From CAWCVR01 sp963799105 (GTDB taxonomy: Bacteria; Acidobacteriota; Terriglobia; Bryobacterales; Bryobacteraceae), in assembly GCA_963799105.1 (NCBI GenBank), contig CAWCVR010000017.1:62001-126000 (forward strand): DNA of 64,000 bases. Reading direction: 5' to 3'. Numbering within the stretch: the stretch's first letter is position 1; each line of letters opens with the position of its first letter. Positions 32,092 to 41,630 of this stretch are shown here, piece after piece. The notes under the pieces are model-generated. The model was given only the letters and a program-made list of their open reading frames with translations, was not told where the DNA came from and ran no database searches. The position numbers and the translations under genes were made by a program.

Positions 32092-32448
32092 GTGGGTCTA
32101 TGTACTACTACCTGTCAAATTCTTCGCACGCCGCGACGGTTTCATGTGGGGCAGGCTGGCAGCCTGCGGCCGATTGTTAATCGGCCCGGCGAGCGGAACT
32201 CGCCTGCCAGCCAGGAACATCCCGCGCGGTTGGGTTGCGGCTCTGCGGCTCTGCCGGGCGGGTTTTCAACCCGCCCGGCGAGCGAATCTCGCCTGCGCGG
32301 GGCGCCAACGTGTCCCGGACGCCCGCGACCTCCCGCGCGATGCGGTTGCGGCTTGCTGCTGGCGAAAGGCCGGCCAGGGGGCCGGCCGCGGACGAGGGCG
32401 TCCGCCCCACGCCTCCACTTCGCGTATCATTATAGGCGGCTACAACCG
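32092..32448. repeat. Hairpin array between the two GH51 genes
   Basis: At least five short perfect hairpins follow each other: GCAGGCT/AGCCTGC (32151-32167), GGCCGATT/AATCGGCC (32168-32186), GGCGAG/CTCGCC near 32188, GGGCGGGTT/AACCCGCCC (32256-32276) and GGCGAG/CTCGCC (32277-32293). The 43-bp double palindrome at 32368-32410 comes last. There is no gene in the interval. The hairpins may act as an mRNA processing or stabilising region, or be remnants of repeated REP insertions. Confidence 0.65.
32368..32410 (+). repeat. 43-bp double-palindrome repeat
   Basis: GGCCGGCC AGGG GGCCGGCC followed by GCGGACG AGGG CGTCCGC CCCAC. The copy at 41631-41673 is the same except at two compensating positions in the second stem (ACC/GGT instead of ACG/CGT), so the pairing is preserved. 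Partial copies are at 20829-20852 and, inverted, 41550-41574. Confidence 0.75.
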
Positions 32449-33996
32449 ATGCTCTCCAGACGCGCTTTCACTAAGGCTGCCATAGCCGCTCCACTTCTCG
32501 CGCGGGCCCAGCAGGCTCCCGGCCGCGCGCGCATCAAGATCGATACCGACCGCGTCATCTCCCAAATCGACCCCAAGCTCTACGGCAATTTCGTGGAGCA
32601 TCTGGGCCGCTGCGTGGACGGCGGCGTGTTCCAGGAGGGGTCGAAGCTCTCCGATGCCGACGGATACCGCAAGGACGTCCTGGAGGCCGTCAAGGGGCTG
32701 AAGGTCGGGCTGCTGCGCTGGCCGGGCGGCAACTTCTCGTCGAACTACCATTGGAAGGACGGCATCGGGCCGCGCGACCAGCGCACGCCGCGCCTCGAAA
32801 TGGCCTGGGGCCGCGTCGAGAACAACCGCTTCGGCACGCACGAATTCCTGAAGTACGCCGAAATGCTGGGCACGGAGCCGTATGTCTGCGCCAACCTGGG
32901 CACGGGCACGTGGGAAGAGGCGCAGCAGTGGGTGGAGTATTGCAACTCCGCCGAGGACACCTCCATGACGCGCCTGCGCCGCGCCAACGGCCGCCAGCAG
33001 CCCTGGAAGGTGACCTACTGGGGCCTGGGTAACGAGATGGACGGCCCCTGGCAGATGGGCCACCGTAGCGCGGAAGACTACGGCAAGTTCGCCCTGGAAG
33101 CCGCCAAGCTGATGAAGTGGACCGACCCCAACATCAAGCTGATCGCCGCCGGCAGCTCCAACTTCGGCCCCGATGCGGATTGGACCGGCTGGAACCGCAC
33201 CGTCCTCGACTTCCTGAAGAACCACGCCGACTACCTGTCCCTGCATCTGTACGTGGGCAACGCGGAAAACGACTTCGGCGAGTTCATGGCCAGTTCGCTG
33301 GAACTCGACGACCGCATCAAGACGGCCGAAGGCACCATCCGCGCGGCGCTCTCGGGGTTGCCCCGCAGCCGCCGCATCTACATCGCCTGGGACGAGTGGA
33401 ACGTGTGGTATCGCGCGCGCAACGGGGCGGCGGAACGCGGGCGGCGCGCCCTCGAAGAGCGCTACAACCTGGAGGACGCGCTGGTGGTGGCGACGTTCCT
33501 GAACTCGTTCCTGAACCACTCGCACATCGTGAAGATCGCCAACCTGGCGCAACTCGTCAACGTGATCGCGCCCATCTTCACCAGCGACGAAGGCCTGTTC
33601 CTGCAGACCATTTATCACCCGCTGCGGCTGTTCGCCAACAACAGCAAGGGAACGGCGCTGGAACTGTTCGTGGACAGCCCGAAGTACGCGAGCCGCCGCT
33701 TCGGCGACGTGCCGTATCTGGACGCCTCGGCTGCCTATGACAACGGCACGCTGGTGCTGAACGTGGTCAACCGTCACCGCGACCAGGCCATCGACGCCGA
33801 GGTGGAAGCCGAGGACAAGGAGTTCTCCGGCAGTGCGGCCATCACCGAAGTGAACGGCCCCGATATCAAAGCCGAGAACGATTTCGGCTCCGTCAAGGTC
33901 CAACCGGCGGAGCGCACCGCGGCGGCGCGGGGGAGTAGACTCGCGCTGCGGTTCGCGCCGCACTCCTACACCATGGTGAAGGTGCGGCTGGGGTGA
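32449..33996 (+). CDS. GH51 alpha-L-arabinofuranosidase, exported (copy B)
   Basis: A 515-residue enzyme of the same family as the preceding GH51. The N-terminus MLSRRAFTKAAIAAPLLARAQ is again a twin-arginine signal. Barrel landmarks are DPKLYGNFVEHLGRCVDGGV and LLRWPGGNFSSNYHW. The acid/base Glu is in YWGLGNEMDGPW and the nucleophile Glu in AWDEWNVWYRAR. The ATG at 32449 is chosen because the signal starts there; the open frame upstream runs through the hairpin array. The wording GNEMDGPWQ and RWPGGNF fits the intracellular-type arabinofuranosidases, here given an export signal. The pair suggests growth on arabinose-containing plant polymers. Confidence 0.93.
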   Translation: MLSRRAFTKAAIAAPLLARAQQAPGRARIKIDTDRVISQIDPKLYGNFVEHLGRCVDGGVFQEGSKLSDADGYRKDVLEAVKGLKVGLLRWPGGNFSSNYHWKDGIGPRDQRTPRLEMAWGRVENNRFGTHEFLKYAEMLGTEPYVCANLGTGTWEEAQQWVEYCNSAEDTSMTRLRRANGRQQPWKVTYWGLGNEMDGPWQMGHRSAEDYGKFALEAAKLMKWTDPNIKLIAAGSSNFGPDADWTGWNRTVLDFLKNHADYLSLHLYVGNAENDFGEFMASSLELDDRIKTAEGTIRAALSGLPRSRRIYIAWDEWNVWYRARNGAAERGRRALEERYNLEDALVVATFLNSFLNHSHIVKIANLAQLVNVIAPIFTSDEGLFLQTIYHPLRLFANNSKGTALELFVDSPKYASRRFGDVPYLDASAAYDNGTLVLNVVNRHRDQAIDAEVEAEDKEFSGSAAITEVNGPDIKAENDFGSVKVQPAERTAAARGSRLALRFAPHSYTMVKVRLG

Positions 33997-34008
33997 GAGC
34001 CCGGCTTC

Positions 34009-34080
34009 AGCCCCGGTCCACGCGCTGGTAGCCGGGGCTGCCTGCCGGCCCGTTCCTCCGGCGGATTCCGATGGGCCGGC
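34009..34080. terminator. Two GC-rich stem-loops between convergent genes
   Basis: AGCCCCGG (34009-34016) pairs with CCGGGGCT (34032-34039), and GCCGGCCC (34044-34051) pairs with GGGCCGGC (34073-34080), the latter touching the stop codon of the TPR gene. They lie between the convergent GH51 and TPR genes and could terminate both. There is no U-run, so the factor-independent mechanism is uncertain. Confidence 0.4.
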
Positions 34081-36439
34081 CTACTGGCCGAGGCGCCGCA
34101 GGAGTTCCTTGATATCCTTCTCTTCCGGGGCCGGGGGATTCTCGCGCAGCGCGGCGTTCAACTCGCGCGTCGCGGCCGCCCTGTCGCCCTTCTGGTTATA
34201 AGCCTGGCCGAGGTGGTAGCGGAAGGTGGAGGAGTGCGGATTGGCGCGGACGAGTTCCGCGAAGATATCGGCCGCATTATCGGGGAGGTTGCGCTTCAGG
34301 TAAATCCAGCCCAGGGTGTCCGAGATCTCGGGGCGGTTCGGGAGGAACTGCTTGGCGCGCTGGGCCAAGGTCTGGGCCTCGTTGAGGTCGCCGCCGTGCT
34401 CCGACTCCAGATACGCCAGGTTATTGAGCGCAATCGCGTTATTGGGATCGATTTTGAGAGCGACTTCGTAAACCTTCTTGGCCTCGGGCCACCGGCTCGC
34501 CTGATCGAGCACCAGGGCCAGGTTGCTAAGCACCATGATGCTGTCGGGACTGATCTCGCGCGCCTTCTCCAGGCTGGCGATGGAATTCTCCAGGTCGCCC
34601 TTGCGGCGATAGGCCTCTCCCATGCGCAGCAAAACGTCGGCGCGCTGTTTGGATCCCTTTTGCAGGGAATCCGCAACGCGCTGATAGCGCTGGATGGCGA
34701 TGTCAAACCGGCCGGTTCTGGCGGCCGTATCGGCCAGGGCCACCTGCAGGTCGAGCCTGGCCGGTGCTTTGTCGGCTTCGGTTTGCAGCGTGGCCATGGC
34801 CTGGTCGCTCTTGCCCTGAACCATGTAGGCCTCGGTGAGCCCCAACAGGCCGCGTGGATTGGCGGGGTTCAGATCGTAAGCCTTGCGGAAGGTGGTTTCG
34901 GCGTCTTTGTATTTGTTTTCGACCAGGTCGAGCTGCGCCTGTTGGAACAGGACGTTCGGGCGAATTGGGGTTGCGCGCCTGGAGGGCGTCCAGCATGGCG
35001 TGGGCCTCGGGATATCTCTTGAGGTTGACCAGCGCCGCACTCCAGATCAGCCGGGCGGTCAGGTTGTTGGGGTCGACTGCCAACGCCTGTTGCGCCGCCT
35101 TGATAGCCGCGGGGTACTCCCCGCGCACTCCCATCAACTGCGCCATGGCGAGGCGCGCCCCGAGATAATCGCTCCGGATCTCGATCGCCTTGGCGAACTG
35201 CTGGCGGGCCTGTTCCCATTCCCGGCGCATGGCATAGGCGCGGCCCAGGTTGTAATGGGCCACGGGGTTGTCGGGAGACTGCGTGACCACCTGCTGCAGT
35301 TCCGCCTGCGCGCGGAGGATATCGCCCTTGTCCAGTTTGAGCGAGGCATCCAGGCTCTTGGCGTCGGGATCGTTGGCGTTGTTCTTCAGAATCTCGTCGT
35401 TGATGGCGGCGGCTTCGGCCCGCTTGCCCTGGCGCAAAAGCACTTCGATGATGTGCTTCTGGTAGTCGGGGCGCCGCTTGGGATCCTTGGCCATGCCGTC
35501 GCCATATTCGCGGATGGCCGAATCGTAGTCGGCCAGCCAGAGGTAAAAGTTGCCGACAGCTATGTAGGCGTCGGCGTACTCCTTGGCGTGCGCCTTGATT
35601 TCGTCCAGGGTCTTGATCATGTCGTCGTGGCGGTTCTCGGCGCGGTACAGAAACGCCAGTCTCTGCAGAAACAGGAACTCCTTGGGATTGTTCCGGTACC
35701 CTTCTTTGAGCACCTGCTCGGCGACATCCGCGCGTCTTTGCCGGACCGCCAGGTCGTAGAGGCTGAGGTAGGCCCTCACCTGCGTCTTGTCGGAAGCCAG
35801 CACCTTGCGGTACATCTGCTCGGCGGCCGGGAAATTCCCCTCCAGGCCGTAGACGCCCGCGATCTCCTCCATCACGTTCACCTGACCGGGCTTGATGGAG
35901 TCGGCCTTCTGGTATTCTTCGAGGGCGTCGTCGAGCAGTTTCTTCGCTTCGTCCCGGCTTCCCGTCCGCAAGGCATCCATGGCGCGCACGGTTTGCAACT
36001 CGGCGTTGAGATGGTGGCCGTCGAAGGAGTTGGGGTCGCGGTCCAGCAGCAGCTTGCAGTTCGCCTCCACTTCGGCCTGGAGTTGCTTGTCGCGGCCGCC
36101 TACGGTGACGAAGATCGCAGAGAGCCTGACTATGGCGTCCCAGCGTTCCGCATCGTTGGGACCGAGGAACTCCAGGGCTCGCCGCAGGGAGCGGACGCCT
36201 TCCTGCAGGCTGTTCATCTTGAGGTACGTCAACCCCAGGCGGTAGTGGGCCTGGCCGAATTTCCTGTCCTTTTGCAGCGCGTCGCGGTACATCAGGACCG
36301 CTTCCTTGTACTTGCCCTTTTCGAAGTACTTGTTCCCGCTCTCGACGTAGCGCTTCTTGGCGACGTTGGGATCCCGGTTGCACGACGAAAGAGCCAGCAG
36401 GGCGGCCGCCACGACCACGAGAATACGTATCACGCGCAT
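34081..36439 (-). CDS. TPR-repeat lipoprotein, apparent frameshift
   Basis: A ~785-residue tetratricopeptide protein split by one base. The first frame (36439 to ~34960) starts with a lipoprotein signal (IRILVVVAAALLALSSC, Cys20) and carries many TPR units (e.g. ALQKDRKFGQAHYRLGLTYLKM, NPVAHYNLGRAYAMRREWEQA). The second frame (to 34081) continues NVLFQQAQLDLVENKYKDAE then NPANPRGLLGLTEAYMVQG. They join perfectly if one C is deleted from CCC (GGG at 34958-34960): the join reads ARNPNSPNVLFQQ. It is probably anchored in the membrane as an assembly scaffold; it resembles the TPR lipoproteins near PEP-CTERM/exosortase systems, but this is not proven. Confidence 0.82.
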
Positions 36440-36565
36440 GAATTCCTCACCTCACTGATTGTCTTACATATTATGACAGCCGCGCTGCCCGCGCCGGCAA
36501 CCGCGTTCCCGCCCGGCGCCCGGACGGGCCTCTAGCGGTAATAGTATCACCCAAGTCAATCCGCC

Positions 36566-39500
36566 TCAGTCCACATAGACCAGCGCCACATTGGCGCCGG
36601 TGGTGGGGCTGGCGGCGCCGCCGATTTCGAGAGTCACGGGCAGGCCGTTGCCGCTCAAGTGGTCGCCCGGAATCCGGCAATCGATCTGATACACGCCGAT
36701 TTCCCCGGGCGCCAGCCCGCTCCAGTCCACAATCACACCCGAATTGCTTATGGTGGGATTGCCAAAGAACAAGGTCACGGGGGCGGTGACCGCCAGGGGA
36801 CTGGAGGGCGACGGGACGCCGGCCGTCACTTTCCCGCCCGTGGTCACTCCCAGTCCGGTGGCGAAGATAGTCAGGGGTTCGTCGCGTGTGGCCGGGTGAT
36901 CCTGGTCCACGCGGACGCCGTCCTGGTGGAAGATCGCCGCTCCCTGCTGATCGACAAAGACCGCCGGGGCATACCTGGCCACCGTCACATTCACCGCGCT
37001 CGACGCCGTCTGGCTCGCAACCGAGCGGATCACCAGCGGGTAGCTGCCGGCCGCCAGGGTGGGCGGCACTTGCGCGTTGATCTGCGTGGCGGAGGCGGCG
37101 ATCAGGGGGATGGCCACATTGTTCAGGGTCACGCACGCGCCCCCCAGCAACGTGGGCAGCGGCGTGCTCGAATAGACCGCGTTGGCCGCCAGGTTTTTGC
37201 CGAAAATCGCCAGTAGCCCGCCGGGCGCAATCCGCGCCTGGTAGTTGGCCAGATTGACTACCCCGCCGGAGGAAACCTGCGGCGCGGCGGAGGCGGCGGG
37301 AGTCAGCGGGATGACGCTCAAGCCCGACGCGGTGAGCGCATAGACCGTGGCGCCGGCGGCATCGTAGGCCATGCCGCGGCCGGGAACGTTGACGCGCGCC
37401 GCGCCGGTCACCTGGTTCAAGGGTCCTTCCAGGGCGTTGGCGCTGGCGGTGGCGGACTGCGAGGAAACGCTCACCAGTTCCACCAGGCCGGCATCGCCGG
37501 GCGCGGTGGCGGCGTTGGCGCGGATGGGGGTGGAGAAGCGCACGAAAGACTGCGCGTTCACGGCGGCTACCGCCGATACGGGGCGCGTCGTGACGGCGGT
37601 GGGAGCGGCGGGGCCCGGCAGTCCGCCGCCGCCGGTGGCGCTGGTGGAGACGATGGTTAGGGAGGAGTTCAATTGCAGCCCGTCGACCAGGAAATAACTC
37701 CCGTTGGGCCCGGCCGACGCCGCGCCGAAGTAGGTGGAGGTAATCGGCGTGGACACGACCTGGCGCGTGGCGATGAAATCGTCGTCCGATGCGCTATACA
37801 GATACCCGGCCCCTGAGCCGGCGAGCAGCAGGGCGTAAGACCCTTCGGACGAAGCCACGAAGGACGCCTGGGCCGGTGTGGAAACCGTCGTGGCCGTCCC
37901 GAAAACCAGCGGATTGAGAATGCGCGGCGTCACCGTGTTGCCGGCCACCTGCCACAGCGAACCGTCGGACATCATCACCTGCGGGCCGTGCTGGGTGGAC
38001 ACCACCAGCAGCGGGGTCAGAATCGCCAAAGTGGATCCGAAGGGCAGCGGCGGGAAAGCCACCGTGCCGGTGACCGCCAGCTTGCTCACGTCCACCACGG
38101 TGAGGAACTCGCCGCCGCTATTGGCGACATAGAGCGTGTTGCCGTCGCCGGCCAGCGCGATGGAGCGCGGCAACTGGCCGGTGGGGATGGGGGTCAGAAA
38201 CTGCTGCTGCTGGGTGTCGAACACTTCGATGCGGTTCAGGCCCGGATTGGCGATGTAGAGCCGCGGGCGGGCGGGGTCGGCCACCAGGTCGGTCAGTCCC
38301 AGGCTCCCCGCGCCGGTGTCCACGGGGACGATGTTGCCGCGCGCTTCGGCATTGCGGTTGTTCTGGTAGATTCGCACCGCGGGGATGATATTGACGGCCT
38401 CGGAGGATTGAATCAGCAGTTGGTCCGGGGCGGCCGTGCCCAGCGTCCTGCTCACGTTGGGGTTGATCTGGGCGGTCAGGTCCGCGCCGTAGGATTTGGC
38501 GGTGGTCTTGACCTGCACCGAAGTGGCGGTGCTGGCGAGGACCTGGGCGGTGACGGCCATGCGGCTGCCGCCCGCATTGCGCACGGATATGACCGCCGAG
38601 TTCTGCGCCGCGGTGACGCCGCACTGGTCGGTGGCCAGCAGGGCGACATTGGAGTCCGGCACCGCGATGGGGGAAGTCTGCTGTACCGTGCCGATGGGTA
38701 ACTGCATGAATCCGGATTCGGAGATGGCGTAAACAGCCGCGCCATCGGAGGTGATCGCCAGTTTGCCGCTCAACTGTTCGGGAAGCTGGAAACCCAACTG
38801 GACGAGCAGGTTGTCCGGACTGTTGACCAGCAACTGGCTGGTACCAACCTGCGCCGCCGGGCTCTGGACGGGAACGATGTTGTATGCCGTGAGGAGGCTT
38901 TTGCCATCGGGTGTGAACACCGCTCCGCCCTGCGCGGTCTGGGTGGAGAAATTCGATCCGGCGGCGAAGGTGAACGGCGCATTGTTGGCATTCTGCTGTC
39001 CCAGCACCAGCAGGGACGTGGCATCGAAGAGGATGTTGCCCGAAAGCAACCGCGAGCCGTCGGGCGAAACCGCCAGAATGGCAGTCGGGGGCGAAGCGTT
39101 CGAACCGCTGTTGGCGATGGTGCGGGAGCGCAGCACCGTGGCGGAGGCGACGTCATAGACCCAAACCGCCCGCGAGGCGGCCTGCTCGTGAACGCCGACG
39201 ATGGTCTTGCCGTCGGGCGTGGCCGCCATGCGGCTGTGCCCCGACAGGTAGGCGTTGTCGCCGGGCGGCGGAAGCGTGGGGACGGTGGGCGCGGCGGGCG
39301 CCACCACCAGCGCCCGCAGCGAGTTGGCGGCGGTGGCGTTGGGGTCGTAGACGCTCAGGATGCCTTGCCCGGTGGAGGTGCCGATGGTGCTGATCAGGAC
39401 CTTCTCGTCGTAGCCCACGGCAACCGCTTCCGGATTGGCCGAGAGCCTCACGGTCGCAACCCTGGCCAATTGATTCAGATCGATGATGTCGAGCGCCGCG

Positions 39501-39808
39501 CTGGTGTAGCAGGCGACATAGAGGTATCGGCCGGACCGGGACATCGCCATGGAGAGCGGTACGGGGTCCACGGCGATCGACGAAGTTCCCGGCGCGAGGC
39601 TGGGCGGCTTGGTGGCGGTATTGTAAACCTCGACCGTGGGCGGATTGACTGTGGGGTTCAGGAGGTAGAGCCGGTTCCGGGCCTGATCGATGGCGATGTC
39701 CGCCAGGGGCGCGGTGTGGGGCACGACAACGCCGAACGTCGCCGCCATGGCCGGCAATCCGCAGAAAGCTAACGCGAGTAGGCAACCGGGAGCCGGCGAG
39801 CGGCACAT
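36566..39808 (-). CDS. Exported beta-propeller protein with Solibacter-type C-terminal domain
   Basis: A 1080-residue exported protein. The signal peptide is CRSPAPGCLLALAFCGLPAMAA (start at 39808). The body consists of YncE/NHL-like propeller repeats, recognisable by recurring phrases such as IAIDQARNRLYLLNP, MAMSRSGRYLYVACY and LAGDGNTLYVANSGGEF. The last ~230 residues begin VVNLANYQARIAPGGLLAIFG and continue INAQVPPTLAAGSYPLVIRS and LTIFATGLGVTTGGKV. They form the C-terminal domain that is greatly expanded in Solibacter and its relatives. It has no catalytic motif; a cell-surface binding or display role is inferred. A single gene, followed after 126 bases by the TPR lipoprotein on the same strand. 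Confidence 0.85.
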   Translation of the reverse strand: MCRSPAPGCLLALAFCGLPAMAATFGVVVPHTAPLADIAIDQARNRLYLLNPTVNPPTVEVYNTATKPPSLAPGTSSIAVDPVPLSMAMSRSGRYLYVACYTSAALDIIDLNQLARVATVRLSANPEAVAVGYDEKVLISTIGTSTGQGILSVYDPNATAANSLRALVVAPAAPTVPTLPPPGDNAYLSGHSRMAATPDGKTIVGVHEQAASRAVWVYDVASATVLRSRTIANSGSNASPPTAILAVSPDGSRLLSGNILFDATSLLVLGQQNANNAPFTFAAGSNFSTQTAQGGAVFTPDGKSLLTAYNIVPVQSPAAQVGTSQLLVNSPDNLLVQLGFQLPEQLSGKLAITSDGAAVYAISESGFMQLPIGTVQQTSPIAVPDSNVALLATDQCGVTAAQNSAVISVRNAGGSRMAVTAQVLASTATSVQVKTTAKSYGADLTAQINPNVSRTLGTAAPDQLLIQSSEAVNIIPAVRIYQNNRNAEARGNIVPVDTGAGSLGLTDLVADPARPRLYIANPGLNRIEVFDTQQQQFLTPIPTGQLPRSIALAGDGNTLYVANSGGEFLTVVDVSKLAVTGTVAFPPLPFGSTLAILTPLLVVSTQHGPQVMMSDGSLWQVAGNTVTPRILNPLVFGTATTVSTPAQASFVASSEGSYALLLAGSGAGYLYSASDDDFIATRQVVSTPITSTYFGAASAGPNGSYFLVDGLQLNSSLTIVSTSATGGGGLPGPAAPTAVTTRPVSAVAAVNAQSFVRFSTPIRANAATAPGDAGLVELVSVSSQSATASANALEGPLNQVTGAARVNVPGRGMAYDAAGATVYALTASGLSVIPLTPAASAAPQVSSGGVVNLANYQARIAPGGLLAIFGKNLAANAVYSSTPLPTLLGGACVTLNNVAIPLIAASATQINAQVPPTLAAGSYPLVIRSVASQTASSAVNVTVARYAPAVFVDQQGAAIFHQDGVRVDQDHPATRDEPLTIFATGLGVTTGGKVTAGVPSPSSPLAVTAPVTLFFGNPTISNSGVIVDWSGLAPGEIGVYQIDCRIPGDHLSGNGLPVTLEIGGAASPTTGANVALVYVD

Positions 39809-39878
39809 AGGCTTTGGAGACCAATATAACCTATGGCGGGGCGGCTTGGCGCGGCGGGCGCGCCCCGCATCCCGCCGG

Positions 39879-40406
39879 CTACGTGGCGCACTTCCGCTGC
39901 CGTGCGGCGAGCACAATCCTGGCGCAAGCCTCCGCGTCCGATTCGGCCCGATGGTGGACCAGGGGAATCCCCAGCGCCCGGCAAACGCAGTCGAGCCGGG
40001 TGGGGTAGATGCCGAATACGGCTCGGGCCATGCGGACGGTGCACTCGAAGGGGATGCCAGGGGGCGTCAAACCGCTCGAGCGGCAACAGGCCTCCAGAAC
40101 GCCGCGATCGAAGCTGGCGTTGTGCGCTGCCAGGAAGCGGACTCCGCGCATCCAGCGATCCAGTTCCGGCCAAAGCTGGTCGAAGGCCGGAGCGTCCCGC
40201 ACCATGTCCCACGTGATGCCGTGAATGTACGTGAAGACAAACTCGCGGCGCGGTGGACGGATCAGGCTGGAGACGCGGTCGACAATCCGGTTTCGCTCGA
40301 CTCTGACCAGCGCCACGGCGCAGGCGCTGTCCCGGCCATAGTCCGCGGTCTCGAAGTCGATCGCGGCGAAGCAGTCGAGTTCGCCCGGCGACGATTTACC
40401 GCTCAA
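39879..40406 (-). CDS. DEDDh 3'-5' exonuclease (DnaQ-like)
   Basis: A 175-residue single-domain exonuclease. Exo I is FAAIDFETADYGRDSA (Asp and Glu), Exo II is FLAAHNASFDRGVLE (Asp), and Exo III is VHHRAESDAEACARI with His and Asp, so all four metal ligands and the catalytic His are present. Proteins of this size act as stand-alone proofreading or RNA/DNA trimming enzymes rather than as the polymerase III subunit. The start is TTG at 40406, inside the last codons of ribBA; no ATG or GTG is available before the conserved region. It is probably co-transcribed with ribBA. Confidence 0.85.
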   Translation of the reverse strand: MSGKSSPGELDCFAAIDFETADYGRDSACAVALVRVERNRIVDRVSSLIRPPRREFVFTYIHGITWDMVRDAPAFDQLWPELDRWMRGVRFLAAHNASFDRGVLEACCRSSGLTPPGIPFECTVRMARAVFGIYPTRLDCVCRALGIPLVHHRAESDAEACARIVLAARQRKCAT

Positions 40407-41529
40407 CAGGCACCTGCTCTACGATCTCGATCCCGAAGCCTTCCAGCGCCACGATTCGCCGCGGGTGGTTGGTCAGCAGGCGGATGGTGTGCAGCCCCAG
40501 GTCGGAAAGAATCTGCGCTCCCAGGCCGTGCTCGTGCTGCAACTGGCGTTGGCCGGCGTCGCTCTTGGAGTGTGTGAAATCGGGGTCGTGGGACACCAGG
40601 CGCGGTTCGCCGTAGTTGACCTGCTCGATGCGGAACCCGGGGCCGGTTTCGTGAAGGTAGACCAGAACGCCCGAGCCCTCGGCGGCGATGGCGCGCAGGG
40701 AACCGCGGACCAGCCGGGAGCAGTCGCAACGGACGCTGCCGAAAACGTCGCCATACGCGCAGCGGGCGTGCATCCGCACCAGCACCGACTCCTTGCCGGC
40801 CACGTCGCCGCGGACCAGCGCCAGGTGGTACTCGGGGGCCATGTCGCTGGTGAAGGCAACCGTGCGGAACTCGCCGAATTCGGTCTCGAGGGAGCCTTCG
40901 GCCACGCGGCGGACGAAGCGCTGGGTCTTCATGCGATAGCGGATCAACTCGGCCACGGAGACCATCTTCAGGTGGTGGCGGCCGCAGAACTCCTTCAACT
41001 GGGGGACGCGCGCCATGGTGCCGTCGTCGTTCATGACTTCGCAGATGACGCCGGCGGGAGTGAGGCCGGCGAGGCGGGCGAGGTCGACGGACGCTTCCGT
41101 CTGGCCGGCGCGCACCAGGACGCCGCCTTCGCGGGCGCGCAGGGGGAAGACGTGGCCGGGGCGGGCCAGGTCGCCGGGCCGGCAGTTGGGGTCGATGGCC
41201 GTCAGGATGGTGCGCGTGCGGTCGGCGGCGGAAATGCCGGTGGAGACGCCGTCGCGGGCGTCGATGGACTCGCAGAAGGCGGTACCGAAGTTGGAGGTAT
41301 TGAGCGGGCTCATGGGCGGCAGATGCAGGTGGTCGCAACGCTCGGGGGTAAGCGCCAGGCAGATGAGGCCGCGGCCGTAAGTCGCCATGAAGTTGACGAT
41401 CTCGGGGGTTACGGCTTCGGCGGCGACGGTGAGGTCGCCCTCGTTTTCACGGTCCTCGTCGTCCACCACGATCAGGATGCGTCCGGCGCGGATCTCCTCG
41501 ATGGCTTCGGGGATGGAAGTGAAGGGCAT
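40396..41529 (-). CDS. ribBA: Bifunctional 3,4-dihydroxy-2-butanone 4-phosphate synthase / GTP cyclohydrolase II
   Basis: A 377-residue fusion that makes both precursors of riboflavin. The N-terminal DHBP synthase half has VVDDEDRENEGDL (acidic metal ligands), FMATYGRGLICLALT and GHVFPLRAREGGVLVRAGQTEAS. The C-terminal GTP cyclohydrolase II half begins near residue 200 and has the zinc cysteines in ARCAYGDVFGSVRCDC and the substrate motif LHTIRLLTNHP. Start MPFTSIPEAI at 41529; the long open frame upstream is antisense to cdaA. The last codons overlap the exonuclease start. Confidence 0.95.
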   Translation of the reverse strand: MPFTSIPEAIEEIRAGRILIVVDDEDRENEGDLTVAAEAVTPEIVNFMATYGRGLICLALTPERCDHLHLPPMSPLNTSNFGTAFCESIDARDGVSTGISAADRTRTILTAIDPNCRPGDLARPGHVFPLRAREGGVLVRAGQTEASVDLARLAGLTPAGVICEVMNDDGTMARVPQLKEFCGRHHLKMVSVAELIRYRMKTQRFVRRVAEGSLETEFGEFRTVAFTSDMAPEYHLALVRGDVAGKESVLVRMHARCAYGDVFGSVRCDCSRLVRGSLRAIAAEGSGVLVYLHETGPGFRIEQVNYGEPRLVSHDPDFTHSKSDAGQRQLQHEHGLGAQILSDLGLHTIRLLTNHPRRIVALEGFGIEIVEQVPVER

Positions 41530-41549
41530 GGACTCATTGTAGCGGCCCG

Positions 41550-41574
41550 GTGGGGCGGACCCCCTGGTCCGCGC
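41550..41574 (-). repeat. Inverted partial copy of the 43-bp repeat
   Basis: GTGGGGCGGACCCCCTGGTC and the next bases are the reverse complement of the second half of the repeat at 41631-41673, so the two copies face each other 57 bases apart between ribBA and cdaA. Confidence 0.65.
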
Positions 41575-41630
41575 GGGTCCCCCCGGACCCGCTACCAGCT
41601 CGCAGGATCGATCGCCAGTAACCAACAAGA

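Noticed and set aside
32151..32410. Possible CRISPR array
   Set aside because: The hairpins differ in sequence and spacing; there is no repeated unit with regular unique spacers and no cas gene.
32092..32448. Upstream in-frame extension of the second GH51 gene
   Set aside because: The extra ~119 codons read through palindromic repeats; a twin-arginine signal peptide starts exactly at the ATG at 32449.
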